A DNA stretch of 64,000 nt from Poecilobothrus nobilitatus (taxonomy: Eukaryota > Arthropoda > Insecta > Diptera > Dolichopodidae): NCBI GenBank assembly GCA_947095535.1, contig OX352772.1, positions 314,040,018 to 314,104,017 of the forward strand, in the 5' to 3' direction. This document shows positions 47,881 through 60,035 of this stretch, one piece after another. Under the pieces are notes generated by a model, which had not been told where the DNA came from, searched no databases, and saw only the letters and a list, made by a program, of their open reading frames with translations. The translations under genes and the position numbers were made by a program. Each line of letters starts with the position of its first letter. Positions within the stretch are counted from its first letter, which is position 1.

Positions 47881-48957
47881 AAAAAACAAAGAACAAGGCA
47901 GAATGTAAAGCAGGAGTTTTTAAAGTCGCACATTTTCCACAAGACAATAAAAACAGTTTGAAATTATGAGTTGCACCAAAATTTCTATAAGTTTTCTTAG
48001 AATTTTATATGTATGGAAAATTGTGAAAAATCAAGAAACACTTTTTTTTGGTTTCAAAGAAACTCTTTGTAATTAAGAAAAGCTGTTAACACCTTACATA
48101 TAAAGCACAATGTTTGAGTTTTAATATATTTACGTTTTACTTTAAAAAAAATGTGTATAGGTGTTTAAAAATTTTAATTTTTTTTTTATCCCTAATAGAT
48201 CTTAAACAGGGTGAGGTACAAAAAAAATTTCTGATTTTATTCTGACAAAAAAAATTTTTCTTATAAATTGTAAGTATATTATATAAGAAAAAGTTGGAGA
48301 AAAATCAGATGACACTTTGTTCAATTTTCAAGAAACCGTAAATAATTCAGAAAAACTGTTAAGATATGTAAAAATATAAAATACTTAAAAAATTTTTGTG
48401 TATTACTTAATTTGCAAAAATTTGTAACTATACACGTGCCTCAGTTACAGGTGTCTGAATGTAGAAAATTTAAAATTTTTTTTCTCTCAACAATTCAAGC
48501 CTCTAAAAACATTGTATAATTTTAATATTTATTTAGAAAGATAAAAAGAAATGCTGTTGTTTGGCGTTCTTAGAATATGAAAATATGTAAAGCATAAAAT
48601 TTAAGTAATACACATTTAAAACTACTACATAATGGTGTTACATAAAAAAGTTGTTCTACATGGTGACTACAAAAAAGCTGTTCTACGCAACGTTAATTTC
48701 TTTAAAGGACATGTTTTTTATATGTGTGAGTTTTATTTTTGAATTAAAAGTTTTTCAAAAAACTTTCAAAAAATACTTTTAAATTTTTTGATCTTACCCT
48801 TTTCTTGAACGAAAGAAGTAGAATTATTCTAAACTTATACATGGTTAAAACGTCATTCCTTTATTCTAAACGGTGTAGACGTAACAAACAGACGGACAAA
48901 CGAACAGAGTTAAACAAATATGCAAATTTTAAAATTTTTTTTTGAAAAATGTGCTAA
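47881..48957 (-). mobile_element. Family C copy 4
   Basis: On the minus strand it runs from TTTTTTAGCACATTTTTCAA (48957 inward) through GTTTGTCCGTCTGTTTGTTA and CTACACCGTTTAGAATAAAG to TGGAAAATGTGCGACTTT and the tail TTACATTCTGCCTTGTTC. ACACCTGTAACTGAGGCACG (about 48433) is the conserved mid-motif. Both termini (AGCACATTT and TGTGCGAC) are recognisable, so this copy and the 14337 copy best define the family ends. Confidence 0.68.
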
Positions 48958-50004
48958 AAAAGATGATACAATAATTGAATAACTCAAATCATTATAAAAA
49001 AAAAGTAAGCATTTCTTGTTTTGTTATTATTATTTCAGTAAATGGGAAATTAATTAATGGCTATATTTTATATACATATTATCTATTGTATGCATATATG
49101 TATATATAAGTATATTTTATTATATCAGTTGAAAAATAATTAACGCATAAAATTGAATTAAAACCTATATATTATATATATATACAAATAATAAACAATA
49201 TTATTTATATATGGTTGTATATATATTTATAATATATGTAAGTATACATCGTCATTTATAACTTCTTAGAAAATTAAATTTTATTTTTATTTCAGGTGAA
49301 GAAAAATAATAATTAAAAACAAAAAAAAATTTTTATTAAGTAGTTAGTTACTTTTTAAGAACTAAAATAAGTAATAGAATCGTTAAATTTTTAAGATAAG
49401 GTACAGTTTAAAAATTAAAACAAAAAACTAAAAACAAAAAATTAAAACAAAAAACAACTTTACATTTTTTTTAATTTTAAAATAAAATAAAAAAAAAAAA
49501 TGTTTATTTGAAAAATTCAATATTGCAAAAGTATCTAAATCACTAAATATTAATTGTTTTCTTTAGTCTAAGTAGTACTTAAGTACCTTATCTCCGAAAA
49601 AATATTCTTCACTAAATTTTAATTGTATTTTTATAATAATTGGCACTAAAATATTTTTAATTAATGATACTAAATGGAAATAAATTAATTATTAAGAAAA
49701 TAAAATAAAAATTGTTAAAAATATTACTAATTTAAGGTGATATAACTTTGTGACTTATATTTATACTATTTATGATTTTATTGATATATAAAACTAAACT
49801 TCAATTTAAAAATCTAAGTAAATGGACACAACTTAGTGGATTTCTGTTTTGTTTATTCTAATTTTTTTTTAGTAGTGAATATAGTGACTATCGTGCCTAT
49901 GATTTATATAATAGAAAAGTGAACATAACAATATATGCTGTTTCCACAACATTTCATTTCAGATGTTATTTACTTAATTAAATACGGAAATATAATTATA
50001 AATT
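48958..50004. other. No feature seen
   Basis: AT-rich. AAACAAAAAACTAAAAACAA-type A-rich repeats lie at 49410-49500. No gene. Confidence 0.5.
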
Positions 50005-50440
50005 TTGGATATGTATAACAGCTACTCGAACCTGTCACTTCGAACCAACTACATTTTAATTGAAATTTGTCATAAAGCTTGATCATCTTCAGATCATCGT
50101 CATCAGATTTTAGTTGCCTTGTTTAATTAAGTTCCAAGATATGCAAGCTATATGCTAAAGAAATTATATGGAAGATACACGAATCCACCGAACTTGCTGA
50201 ATTTAAATAAAGAAACTAACTAACTAACAATTTTACTAAAGTGATGTGGTAAAAATTAGAATTTTAGAGTTCTAGCTACTTTATACTTTTTAAGTTATTG
50301 TGCTGTCGGACGGATGTACATATAGCTTAATAGATTAATTTTTCGATTCTGATTCAATTTTCAGATCCTTTAAGGTATCACGAACGTAATGGAAAATTTA
50401 TTAAACTCTTGAACATAAGTACCTTTATATGGATATAAAA
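50005..50440 (+). mobile_element. DINE-1-like element, family B copy, 5'-truncated
   Basis: Core phrases CAGCTACTCGAACCTGTCAC and TTCCAAGATATGCAAGC, then AAGTTATTGTGCTGTCGGAC, GGATGTACATATAGCTTAAT, ATCCTTTAAGGTATCACGAA and CGTAATGG, and a terminal TTGAACATAAG...TATGGATATAAAA. The last corresponds to the degenerate 3' hairpin of the 11855 copy. The 5' hairpin is absent. Confidence 0.6.
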
Positions 50441-51069
50441 ATGTAATTGTTAAGTTTTGTGTGAAATAAGCCATGAGACAACCTTTAACTTATTACAAAT
50501 TGACTATTTCTTGACTCATTTTAATTATGCAATTAGTTGCGTATTTCAAGTTTTATATTTCTTAGTCACTCTTTTACTTTATTTTTATTTTATATTTAAT
50601 TTTATGATAATAAGTAATATAAGCTCTTTAGATCAAATATTTTAACATATTTTAATACAAATTAATTTGCATTAAAATCAAATAAGCTTCGTTTATTTTT
50701 TATTTATATATTTAAAAATGAATTAAACTTTAATTTCATGTATTATCAATTTCACTAACCCATTGATGATGATAAGTTGACTGTAGTCATTCCAAAACAT
50801 TATGAAACTTAAATTCTCAAACAATAAATTATATATATATATATATGTGCGTCATATATTATCTCATATTAAAATGATATATGCTTACTTACTTAATTAT
50901 TATGTATTATTTAATTCACAATATATTAAATATCTAGATATTATTTAAACAAGTTATAGAATAACTTAAGTATATTGATTTATGATAATTCTGTATGAAT
51001 CATAGAACAAATATTTCATGGTTAAAATAAACGGATTTTGAATGAAACTATGGTAAACCGATGATATTA
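50441..51069. other. No feature seen
   Basis: A 62-codon plus-strand frame at 50457-50645 is Phe/Ile/Leu-rich AT noise in my judgement. (AT)n at 50828-50846. Confidence 0.5.
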
Positions 51070-51204
51070 TTGCGTTTAATAGTCAATTGTAGAACAGGAC
51101 TAGTCGCAAGTAAACGACTTAGTGAACTGTCTTATAAATGACTTAGTGAACTGTCCTATGCTCCTTATAGGAGTGGAAAGGAGAAAACATAAAAAAAAAA
51201 AAAA
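51070..51204 (+). mobile_element. SINE-2 3'-end fragment (5'-truncated)
   Basis: TTGCGTTTAATAGTCA matches 61897 onward. CTTAGTGAACTGTC appears twice (51118, 51146), then CCTATGCTCCTTATAGGAG, TGGAAAGG and an A run. Only the LINE-like 3' end and tail survive, as expected from abortive reverse transcription. Confidence 0.8.
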
Positions 51205-54200
51205 TTATATACCAAATTTGCTAAATATTTTCCTAAGATTTGATGATAAACTAAATATACATAAGTATATGTATCATAAAGATAAGTTATCAGCATTTCT
51301 GAATTTAGATTCCTATTGTAAATCGTTTTTCCCCTGACCCTAATATTGATTACCATCTAGTCATTATTTTAAGATTTTGGTTATAACTATTGCAATACAT
51401 TTACTAATAAACAAAGAAAAACTAACTTATGATATAAAAGAATTAGTACTTATACTTAACTATTTTTTTTAATTTTTAGCTTTTCTTTTATTTATTATTA
51501 TTTAATTAATAATAAATACTTACAATTATTATTTCTAATTAAATATTCTTCTGAAATATGAATTAAAATTTAATTTTTAACTTTAAAATATTAAAATAGA
51601 ATAAGTAAATATTTATAAGTGCAAAATACGTTTAGTGATGTCACACTATAGTAAATTTTTATAATTTTCTTTTTATAATTTACTTACAACTATTTTTAAT
51701 CTTTTAATTACTAATTATACTTAAGTACAATTATCTTTATGATTAGAAAAAATCAAATAAACATGAATTAAAAGATTAATATTTAGTATATATATATGGG
51801 ATATAATTATATAATTGTAAAAAGAACTTGAAATATAATTCTTAAAAGATACTATACTCAACTCACATATAAATATTAAGTAATAGTGCTACATATGTAC
51901 ATGGTTAATGAAGATATAGTACTTACTTATATTATATTATATTTATTAACAAATTTTGTTATTTTTTCTAAAATTATGATACATATATAAACAATTTTAT
52001 AATATATATATATTAATAGGTACCATAATATATCTATGTGTATCTTAAATTATAACCCATTATTTACAGAAAATTAGACAAAAACAATAACTTTAAGAAA
52101 AATAAATAAAAATACCAAAAATAAAAAAAAATAAAAATAAAAACAAAACAAATACAGATGAGATGAAAATTGTTATAAAAGTCAGTATAATTATCATTAG
52201 TTAATTATCACTTACTTAAAAGGACTTAAAAGGATTATAGAATCATGTTACAATTATGTATGTATTTAAAAAAAAAATGGTACCAAACAATTCTTTAGTT
52301 TTTTTTTTTTGTATTACAAATAAAAAATGACAAAAGTTTTCCTTTTTTATGGATAATTTTCAAATAATTAACCGTAATTTTTTCTTTTTTTTTTTTTTTG
52401 CTAACAACTTTTATTTTATAAAAAGGTTTACGAAAGGATATGATTAATAAAAAAAAAAAAAAAAAACCCAAGAGTAAAGTCAATATGTCAAACCAAAGGT
52501 TTTTAAGAGAGCACTTTGGTTTTTAAGGGAGAACTGTGCATAACTTTTGCATTAAAATTTATAATTTTCCTATAAAGAAAATTGTATAGTTACTTATTTA
52601 AAATGAAGTGACACTTTTAATAGGATTTAAGCAAACCTTAGTTAGATGTAACTAAAAAAAAAAGTCATTAAATTATGTAAAAATACAATGCATGTGGTTT
52701 AATTTTTACATCTTATAAGTATAGCTTTAAAAAAATTGCATAGTTATCAAGGTGGTCTTTGATTGTCAAGAGGTGTCTAACATTGCGGCATATATAAACT
52801 TATTATCAATGTTTAATAAATAATAAAGAATTTTTGTTTAGTGTAACTTATGCATGTTTATTCTTAAAGATTTGATTCCGTTCAAAATTAAAATTTGTTT
52901 AGCTTTTAAGAATTTAGGAGATACGAATTTTGCAAAATATTAATTTGATATACTTAATATTAAATTTAAATATTGAATTTAAAAAAAAAAAAAATATGCT
53001 ATATAAGATTAGAAAAATATTAAATAGAACCGTAGAACTTAAGTTGTAACCATTTGAATGCAGAGCTTTTTCAAGATCTGGTGAACACTTTCTATGAAAA
53101 TTACGAAGAATACAAAAGTTATTTTAAAGTTATAAGTAAAATATAGTAACTTATAACTTTTATTTTAATTGAAATTTTATTTTATTTAAAATTAAGTTTA
53201 ATTAAAACTATAAAATAATTTAATTGCTTTTATAACTATTGCAAATGTTAACATTTTAAAATTTCATGTATGTATACAATTAGTAATTTAATTACTTACT
53301 AGTACTATTAATTTATAATTACTGACTTAGAGTAAAAAATTTTTAAAATAACAACAAAAAAAAAAACAATATAAGTAAGTACTGAAAGTATAGAAATAAA
53401 TGACAAGTATAATAAGTATTGTTAGTGATAAATAATTAGTCCATTTTATATGGAATATTTTTATATATATACTGAGATGTATCTGATATGGTTATATGTT
53501 TTATATGTAGAAAATAATAGCGAAAGTCTTTTATAATATTCAAGCTCAATTATCTAAGAACATTGAAAATATAGAAAATATTAGAATTTGATGTCTCTCT
53601 AAATTTTTAGATAGTTTTAATTCCTTTTTACAATTTATATATTTTTTTTGCGCAACCTCATTTTAATACTTAATATTCACGCCTTTATATGGAAATGTTA
53701 AAAAAAAAATTGTAATAAGTATACTAAATACAAATTAAGATTTTATAGTTAAGTAATTAAGGAAAAAATTTTACTAAATATAATTACGTATACTTAATAT
53801 AATTATAAATTAACAATAAGTTGCTATTTTTCGTTTCAGTGCTCTTCTCTTGCAGGAAAAAATTAAAAGTTAGATAAAAAGTGTAAATTAGGAAAAAAAC
53901 AAAATATGATTACAGTAGAATCTCTATAGCACAAAATTCAAAGGTCTTGAAAAATATTTCTTATTAATAGGGATTTCGTCCTGAAGAAATTATGAAGTAC
54001 TCAATACACCTATAATAACATATAAAATAATTTAAAGAAAATGCATATATAAATAGTTATGTAATATCATGTTATGCTTAATGCATAATGTATAAGTATG
54101 TATTTTTATGTAAGTTAAAAATCGCTAGATCTTAACTAGATCGCTAAAAGAATAAATTAATTCATTATTATGTATGTAATATGTATATAAAAACTTATAA

Positions 54201-55033
54201 TTTGAGAAACATAGTTATCATATAAAAATCAAATTTCAAATTTAAGTTGTCTTTTAAAATATTATTATTTTATTCCTAAAAAAAAAATTCTAAAAAAAAT
54301 ACTACATTACATAAGCACATACCAAAAAAAAAAGTTATTTCGAGTTAAACAAAATAGTTTGTATGAATTTTAATCGAAATAGTTTGTGTGTTAATCGAAA
54401 TGAATAGATATAGTATAAATAAAATGCAGGAGCCTAAAATTGTTGTCCTTCATTTCGCCTTATTCATGTTCGTTTTAGTCTTTCATTGTATTACATTTTG
54501 TTTTTTTTTACGATGGAAAACTACAAAAGTCACCCAGAAGAAATGTATACGTAATGCTTCCGCATAAGTTGAACTTTAACCAACCAAAACCAACGCCTTT
54601 TTTAAACCTAACTTTAGGTTGTAACCATTGATACAAATGTATAGTTTGGTTTACGAGATAGGGATGTGGGAAGAATTCTTGGGAAAAAGGGATTTAGGAA
54701 AAAATATAGGATTATGAAGGATGGTTTTAAGAAAATTTGGAGGAACATTTTAAAGAAAAATGTTAAATAAATTAAGGAAAAACTTCAGAAAAATTTTATA
54801 CGATTTTATGCAATAATCAACTTTTTTACTAACTACTTATGTACATATATATAGTTGGCTATGTATTTTGAAATATCAAACCGCCTATAGAAAAGAGCCA
54901 AAATACGATATACTTATTATATATAAATTACATATCTATACTTAATATTAATTTTTTTACTTCAATTCTTTGATTTTTAAATAGTTGAAGTCAATAATCT
55001 TAAAAATAGACAAAAATATCAGTTAAATAAATA
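51205..55033. other. Longest featureless stretch (3.8 kb)
   Basis: AT-rich with homopolymers (52302-52312, 52449-52467). GGTTTTTAAG(A/G)GAGNAC occurs twice (52497, 52519). A small inverted pair, AACCTAA/TTAGGTT, lies at 54605-54620. No gene or recognised element. Confidence 0.5.
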
Positions 55034-55366
55034 GGCCATCTGATGCTAAGAGCTTGTGTCGAAAAGATAGGCATAGCAGAAACAAATCTATACAGGGAAT
55101 ACAGGCAAGGGGCAGAAATAGTACTTCACGTTCTGTGCCAATACCCGAACTTGAGATTCTAAAGACAAAGAATATTGGAGGAGGAACACTGGAAACGCTT
55201 CTTTGAAGTGAGAATGTTAATCGGGAAGACATAATACGTTTCATGAAGGGTATAAATTGGCTCGATAAGATACTGTAGGAGACGAGCGGGCCATTTAACA
55301 GGGAAGCACAACCGGCCATACGACTTAGGTGTAAGGGCAGTTACACGCGCGTCCTCGAAACAACAA
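55034..55366 (+). pseudogene. Decayed non-LTR retrotransposon 3' end (I/R1/Jockey-type)
   Basis: The frame from 55034 reads GHLMLRACVEKIGIAE, later AEIVLHVLCQYPNLRF, then a stop (55160-55162). After a frameshift, IIRFMKGINWLDKIL and a stop follow (55231-55278). This is the end of ORF2: GH..LR.H...LGI....C..C..GEET..HVLC.CP.L...R, then L.FI.GL.WL. The first Cys positions of the zinc motif are lost (LYREYRQG). A GC-richer 3' UTR with GGAAGCACAACCGGCCATAC follows to about 55366, with no poly-A. A 98-codon minus-strand frame over the same DNA is its shadow. Confidence 0.8.
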
Positions 55367-56435
55367 ATATTTAAATGATAACCTATAGATTCAAATTCAA
55401 TACTAAAATGAAAAATATTTAATTTTCATTCAATTTTATTCGATAAAAATATTTATTGGTTTTTTTATATATATTTTTAAAATAAGTAAGTAACTATGTA
55501 TTATACATACGAATATAAATTTTTATTCAATATAATAAAGAATAATTTTCATTTTTCACAAAGTTTATTATCTTAATAAATTGTTACTATCCTGTAGGTA
55601 AGTACATACATGTATGTATATGTATGGTTACTTACTTACTTAAATTTTATAAATACTTAAGAACACTTTTTTTAATTAAATTGCATTTAATAGTTATTTG
55701 TTAAAATATAATAACATTTTAATAAAATTTAATAATAACTACTAAATAATATATTCAGATAATATTATTCGATTAAAAATCTAAAGATAAAAATAAAATA
55801 TTAAAAGATTTTTCTAAAAATACGTCATGAATAAATGGTTTTATTTAACTTTTAATAAATAAAAAAATTTACTTATGAATGACTTTGAATTAGTTGTAAT
55901 TATCAAAGCTATTTTAAAGGGCGGTGTTTAAGACGTCTAGGTTTTTTATTAATTTTTTTTTTATATTTTTTAAAAAAAAAAGAAAATGCGCAATGTTGTA
56001 CGTTGTTTTACGTTCGCACAGCTGTTTTTTTTTGTTTTGTTTTTAAGTATGTACAGATTTTTAGAAAAAAAATTTATTTAGTTTTTCGCTGTTTCTAGGA
56101 GAGGACAGAGTTCAACAGTTTATAATTTAAAATAAATAAGTAAGTATGTGCTGGTGTTATATATATATGAATAGCTAAAATGGCAATTAGCGAAGATAAT
56201 TTATTACTCTCATTAAGTATATGTTATAATATTAGGTACTTATTAAAAAAAAAAAATGTAAATGGTATAAAGAATGGTTCAATATGTGTTTGTTAATTAT
56301 ATGCTATATAAATATCCTCCATTTTTGCCAACACTTCATAAAGATTCAAATTTTTTTTTACAACTAACTACTTAAGCATATAACTAGTTACATCTTCATC
56401 ATCTTCTTTATTTACTTACTAATTTTATCATTATA
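55367..56435. other. No feature seen
   Basis: AT-rich. The stretch CAATGTTGTACGTTGTTTTA, CGTTCGCACAGCTG (55989-56023) is less biased but unassigned. Confidence 0.5.
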
Positions 56436-56439
56436 TTTG

Positions 56440-56825
56440 TGGCACCTTAAAGGAAACGAAATAGATATGAAAAGCTATATATATACAAATAATTTATTTT
56501 CTTGTTTAGAATCAAATTTTAATCGATTTAGTCAAGTATATAAGTCAGTTCGTCCGCACCATAAGTAACTCAAAAAACAATAAAAGTGTTAATTTTGAAA
56601 TGTTTACCCTTTCATTTTTAAAATTATTAATTTCACTATTGAAACTGAACTGAAGTTCGACCGGCAATTTCGAGTAACCGCCATTCAACTTTATTTTTTA
56701 TGTGCAAATAACTCAATGACTATTGAAACTAGATATACGTATATTTATCTGAAATTTTGTAAAAAAAAGTTAAGTATTATTCTATCGGCATCCGTAAAAT
56801 TTCAATTTGGTTTAGCAAAGTTGCT
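56440..56825 (-). mobile_element. DINE-1-like element, family B, decayed copy
   Basis: Minus-strand order: TTGCCGGTCGAACTTCAGTT, TTTTTTGAGTTACTTATGGT, GCGGACGAACTGACTTATAT, TAAATCGATTAAAATTTG, GTTTCCTTTAAGGTGCCAC. It lies directly against, and in the same orientation as, the family A copy at 56831. Terminal hairpins are not preserved. Confidence 0.55.
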
Positions 56826-56830
56826 ATTAT

Positions 56831-57500
56831 TATACCCAATACCTGAAGTATAGAGTATATTAACTAACTTTGGTATGGTGTTTGTAACCACCAAAATGAA
56901 GCGAGTTAGATATGGACATGTATATATATATTCTGAATCAGGATCACCTCCTGAGTCGATTTGGCGATGTCCATCAGTCCGTCCGTACGCACGATAACGC
57001 AAAAAATAATGAGGTTATCTTGATGTATTTTATACTGTAAACGTTAACAATGACTAAAGAAAAGCGGAGATTGAAAATGGGTGAAATCGGACCATTGGTT
57101 CGGGTACCTCCCATACAACTCCCAAAACCAAACACGCATATTTTCGAAATTAATATAGATAGAAACTTAAAATTCCTGATTCCTGAGGTTGTCTTTTTCT
57201 GAAGCCCTGATATCGCTAAAATTTTAGATGCATTAAAATGGTTGTTCGGGTATCTCCCACACAACTTCCAAAATTGAACAAGCATATCTTCGAAATTAAT
57301 AAAAATAGAAACTTTAAATTTGATACGAGGGTGCTGTTTCCTGAATCCCTGATTTGCCTAAAATTTGAGATGAATTTTAATGGTTGTTCGGGTACCTCCC
57401 CCACAACTCGCAAAACCGAACAAGCATATCTTCGAAATTAATAAGGATAGAAACTGCAAATTTGATATGAGGGTGTTGTTTCTTGATTCCCTGATTTGAT
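56831..57500 (-). mobile_element. DINE-1-like element, family A copy 3, 5'-truncated
   Basis: On the minus strand, three core units (CGAAGATATGCTTGTTCGG spaced about 142-146 bp apart) lead to GCGTTATCGTGCGTACGGAC, GGACTGATGGACATCGCC, AAATCGACTCAGGAGGTGAT, CCTGATTCAGAATATATATA and ATACCTCAGGTATTGGGTATA-like 3' sequence (ATACTTCAGGTATTGGGTAT). Unlike copy 2, it retains the GGACGG-ATCGACTC block. The 5' hairpin end is missing beyond 57500. Confidence 0.65.
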
Positions 57501-58299
57501 TATAAGTATATTCTAAATCAAAAATTATTTTTTTTTTCTAATTTACTTATAGAAATTTATATTATTTACATTATATTTTTGATTTTAAATAAAAGGTTAA
57601 AATTTAAAATAAAGGGTTAAAATAATTGCTGTAAGTTCGTCTGGTAATATAATACAGATATTATTATACACTTATTTGTTACGAGAACTTAAAAATTTAA
57701 AAGTGAATACATATTTAAAAAAAGATTTTATATTTTATTTATTACTTATAATAGTAATAAATATATAAATAATTATATAAGTCAATAATAGGTGAGTTTA
57801 ATTATGTAAAAGACAAAAAATAACTAAATGGATTTCATAAAAAAAAAAAAAAAAAATTTAAAAAAATTTTGGAAAGAACTTAAAATATAAATTATTAATT
57901 TGCTTTTTCCCTTTAAAAAAAAAATCATTTCAGGAAATTCAAGGTAATGTGTAATGGATAATGAAATATTAAAACAACTTAAAAATAGTAAATTATTTAA
58001 TTCAAACGAAAGCAGATGTTATTAATTGTAATAGAGCAGTTATTAAAACTGAAGATATTTTCAAAAAAAATATTTTAAAATTTCAATATACATACCTGAT
58101 ACCAGAATCTTAATACTGAAAAAGATGTTTTATATCTTATATACATAAGTCATGTTTCTTTCCACTTCTATAAACAGTATTATAAAACTTCTACAATAAG
58201 ATATCACAAAAATTAGACTAAGCAAATATGTAAGTATAACATATAATTATAAGTTTTTATTATCATTAAAAGTAATTAGAATGATTTCACAAGAAAAAA

Positions 58300-58333
<34 letters not shown>

Positions 58334-59387
58334 AAAAGGTATTAACTAGATAAACTTAACCTGTATATTATAAACTGAAGGTACTTATTTTGAAAAATAA
58401 GATGTTTTATAATCTTATAAAAATATTTTTTTTCCTTTCCGTTCGTTTACTCCGCGCATTTCCACGAAGTAACAAAGTTCAAAATAAGAAAATATAATAT
58501 AGGTAATTGTGCTAAAAAGGTTTTTTTATAATCGTAAAGATTAACTAATATTGGAATGAGTCCACAGCAAAAAACGATATATAGTTATAGGAAAAAGATA
58601 TTAACAATAACAACTTATTTTGTATGTATGTACATAATAATAGAAGTTGTCTTTAAAATGAAAGAAAATCTTTAAAATGGAAGGAAGCAAATCTTTTAAG
58701 CCAAAATAAAAAGCAAATTAGTTCTATTTAAAGGAAACAATTATTTTTGTTTTGTTAAAAAGGAAAAATCACTAACAAGAAACGTGTTAAAAAAAAAGAA
58801 CACGTAGTCAGTAAATGAAAAGCTATAATTGCTGGAAGTGTTACTTTTTTTTCTAATTAAAAATCTGAAGGATAAACATAATATTATATTCTACACTAGA
58901 AATACAATATATGAGTATAAGTATAGAAGATTATTTTTTAAATTTTAAATTGAACTTGTAAAAACAGAGACAAACAGTAAAAAAGAAAGGACAAAAATAA
59001 AATTGGGAAAATATTTTGACTAAATTAGTATTGAAAATCCAAACAAACACCTTTTTTCGCGCCTTTATAATCATACATTTTTAATAAGTGTATGCTTTTA
59101 GAAAATTAGACTCGTTATTAATTTTTAATCTAATCCCTTTTGAAAAATATTACTTTAGTTAATTTTAAATTTTTTTTTTTTTTTGTTTTTTTAACATATC
59201 TACATATCATATATTATTCAAAATATAATAGATGTAATGCATATGTAATGTAAAAAGCATATTTTAATTTGTAATTAACACGAGCATGATTTTTTTTTTG
59301 TTCCTATATGTAAGTAATCTGAGCCACAGCGAATAATATGAAAAACAGATTCTAAAACATTTTTTATATATATTGTATTTATATACA
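57501..59387. other. AT-rich spacer with a (TA)n tract
   Basis: (AT)n at 58302-58330. A small hairpin, ACGTGTT...AACACGT, lies at about 58782-58805. No gene. Confidence 0.5.
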
Positions 59388-60035
59388 ACAAGGCAATTTG
59401 TGAAACCAATGGTTCTTAGAAGCGCGCACATATTTACAAAAAGACAATGAAAAAATTTCAGAATTGTGAATTTGTTAATTTTAAGGAAATCTTATTCTAT
59501 ACAATAAAACCCATTAACACAAGTTAAAATATAATATTGGAACTGAAATTATTGTGTTTTACTTTAAAGAAATTGTCGCAAATGTTTAAATTACAGAAGT
59601 CTACAAATAAGTAGCACATTTTTAATTTAATACAATCTTAAACAAGGCCAAAGTATACAAATATTATTCGAAAAAATTTATTCTTAAAGATCTCAACTAC
59701 ATTAAGTACCTTTTAAAATTTCAAGGTTTTGAGTAAAAGTATTCCGGAGTAGGTAGGAACCAATTTTATTTTCACATAATTAACGGTAAATTTAAATACT
59801 AAATTGCGTAAAAACTTGCAAAATAGTTTTTAGATTGATAAAATATTGAGCAGAACTTCAAATGTATGAAAATTTTAAAATAGACCTTTTACAACTTTAA
59901 GGGTCTATAGCTTCGGGTAGGGCTACATACATGTGTAGAAGTGTAAATACAGAAGTTAATGTGTTTTCACAGAGCGCACGGAAAATATAAATATATAATA
60001 AGCTAAATTTTCAAAAATTTTTTGAAAAATGTCTT
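59388..60035 (-). mobile_element. Family C copy 5, shortened
   Basis: Minus-strand order: AAGACATTTTTCAAAAAATT at the start, GTAGCCCTACCCGAAGCTAT, TTTACCGTTAATTATGTGAA, TGTGCGCGCTTCTAAGAACC, ATTGGTTTC and a CCTTG tail. At about 650 bp it is roughly half the length of copy 1 and has only one of the duplicated 477 bp units. Confidence 0.62.

Noticed and set aside
54605..54620. AACCTAA-CTT-TTAGGTT as a regulatory hairpin
   Set aside because: A short stem with no conserved context. Such stems are frequent by chance in 64 kb.
55023..55319. 98-codon minus-strand gene (Ser/Leu-rich)
   Set aside because: Shadow of the plus-strand LINE ORF2 end, which matches the GH..LR...HVLC pattern.
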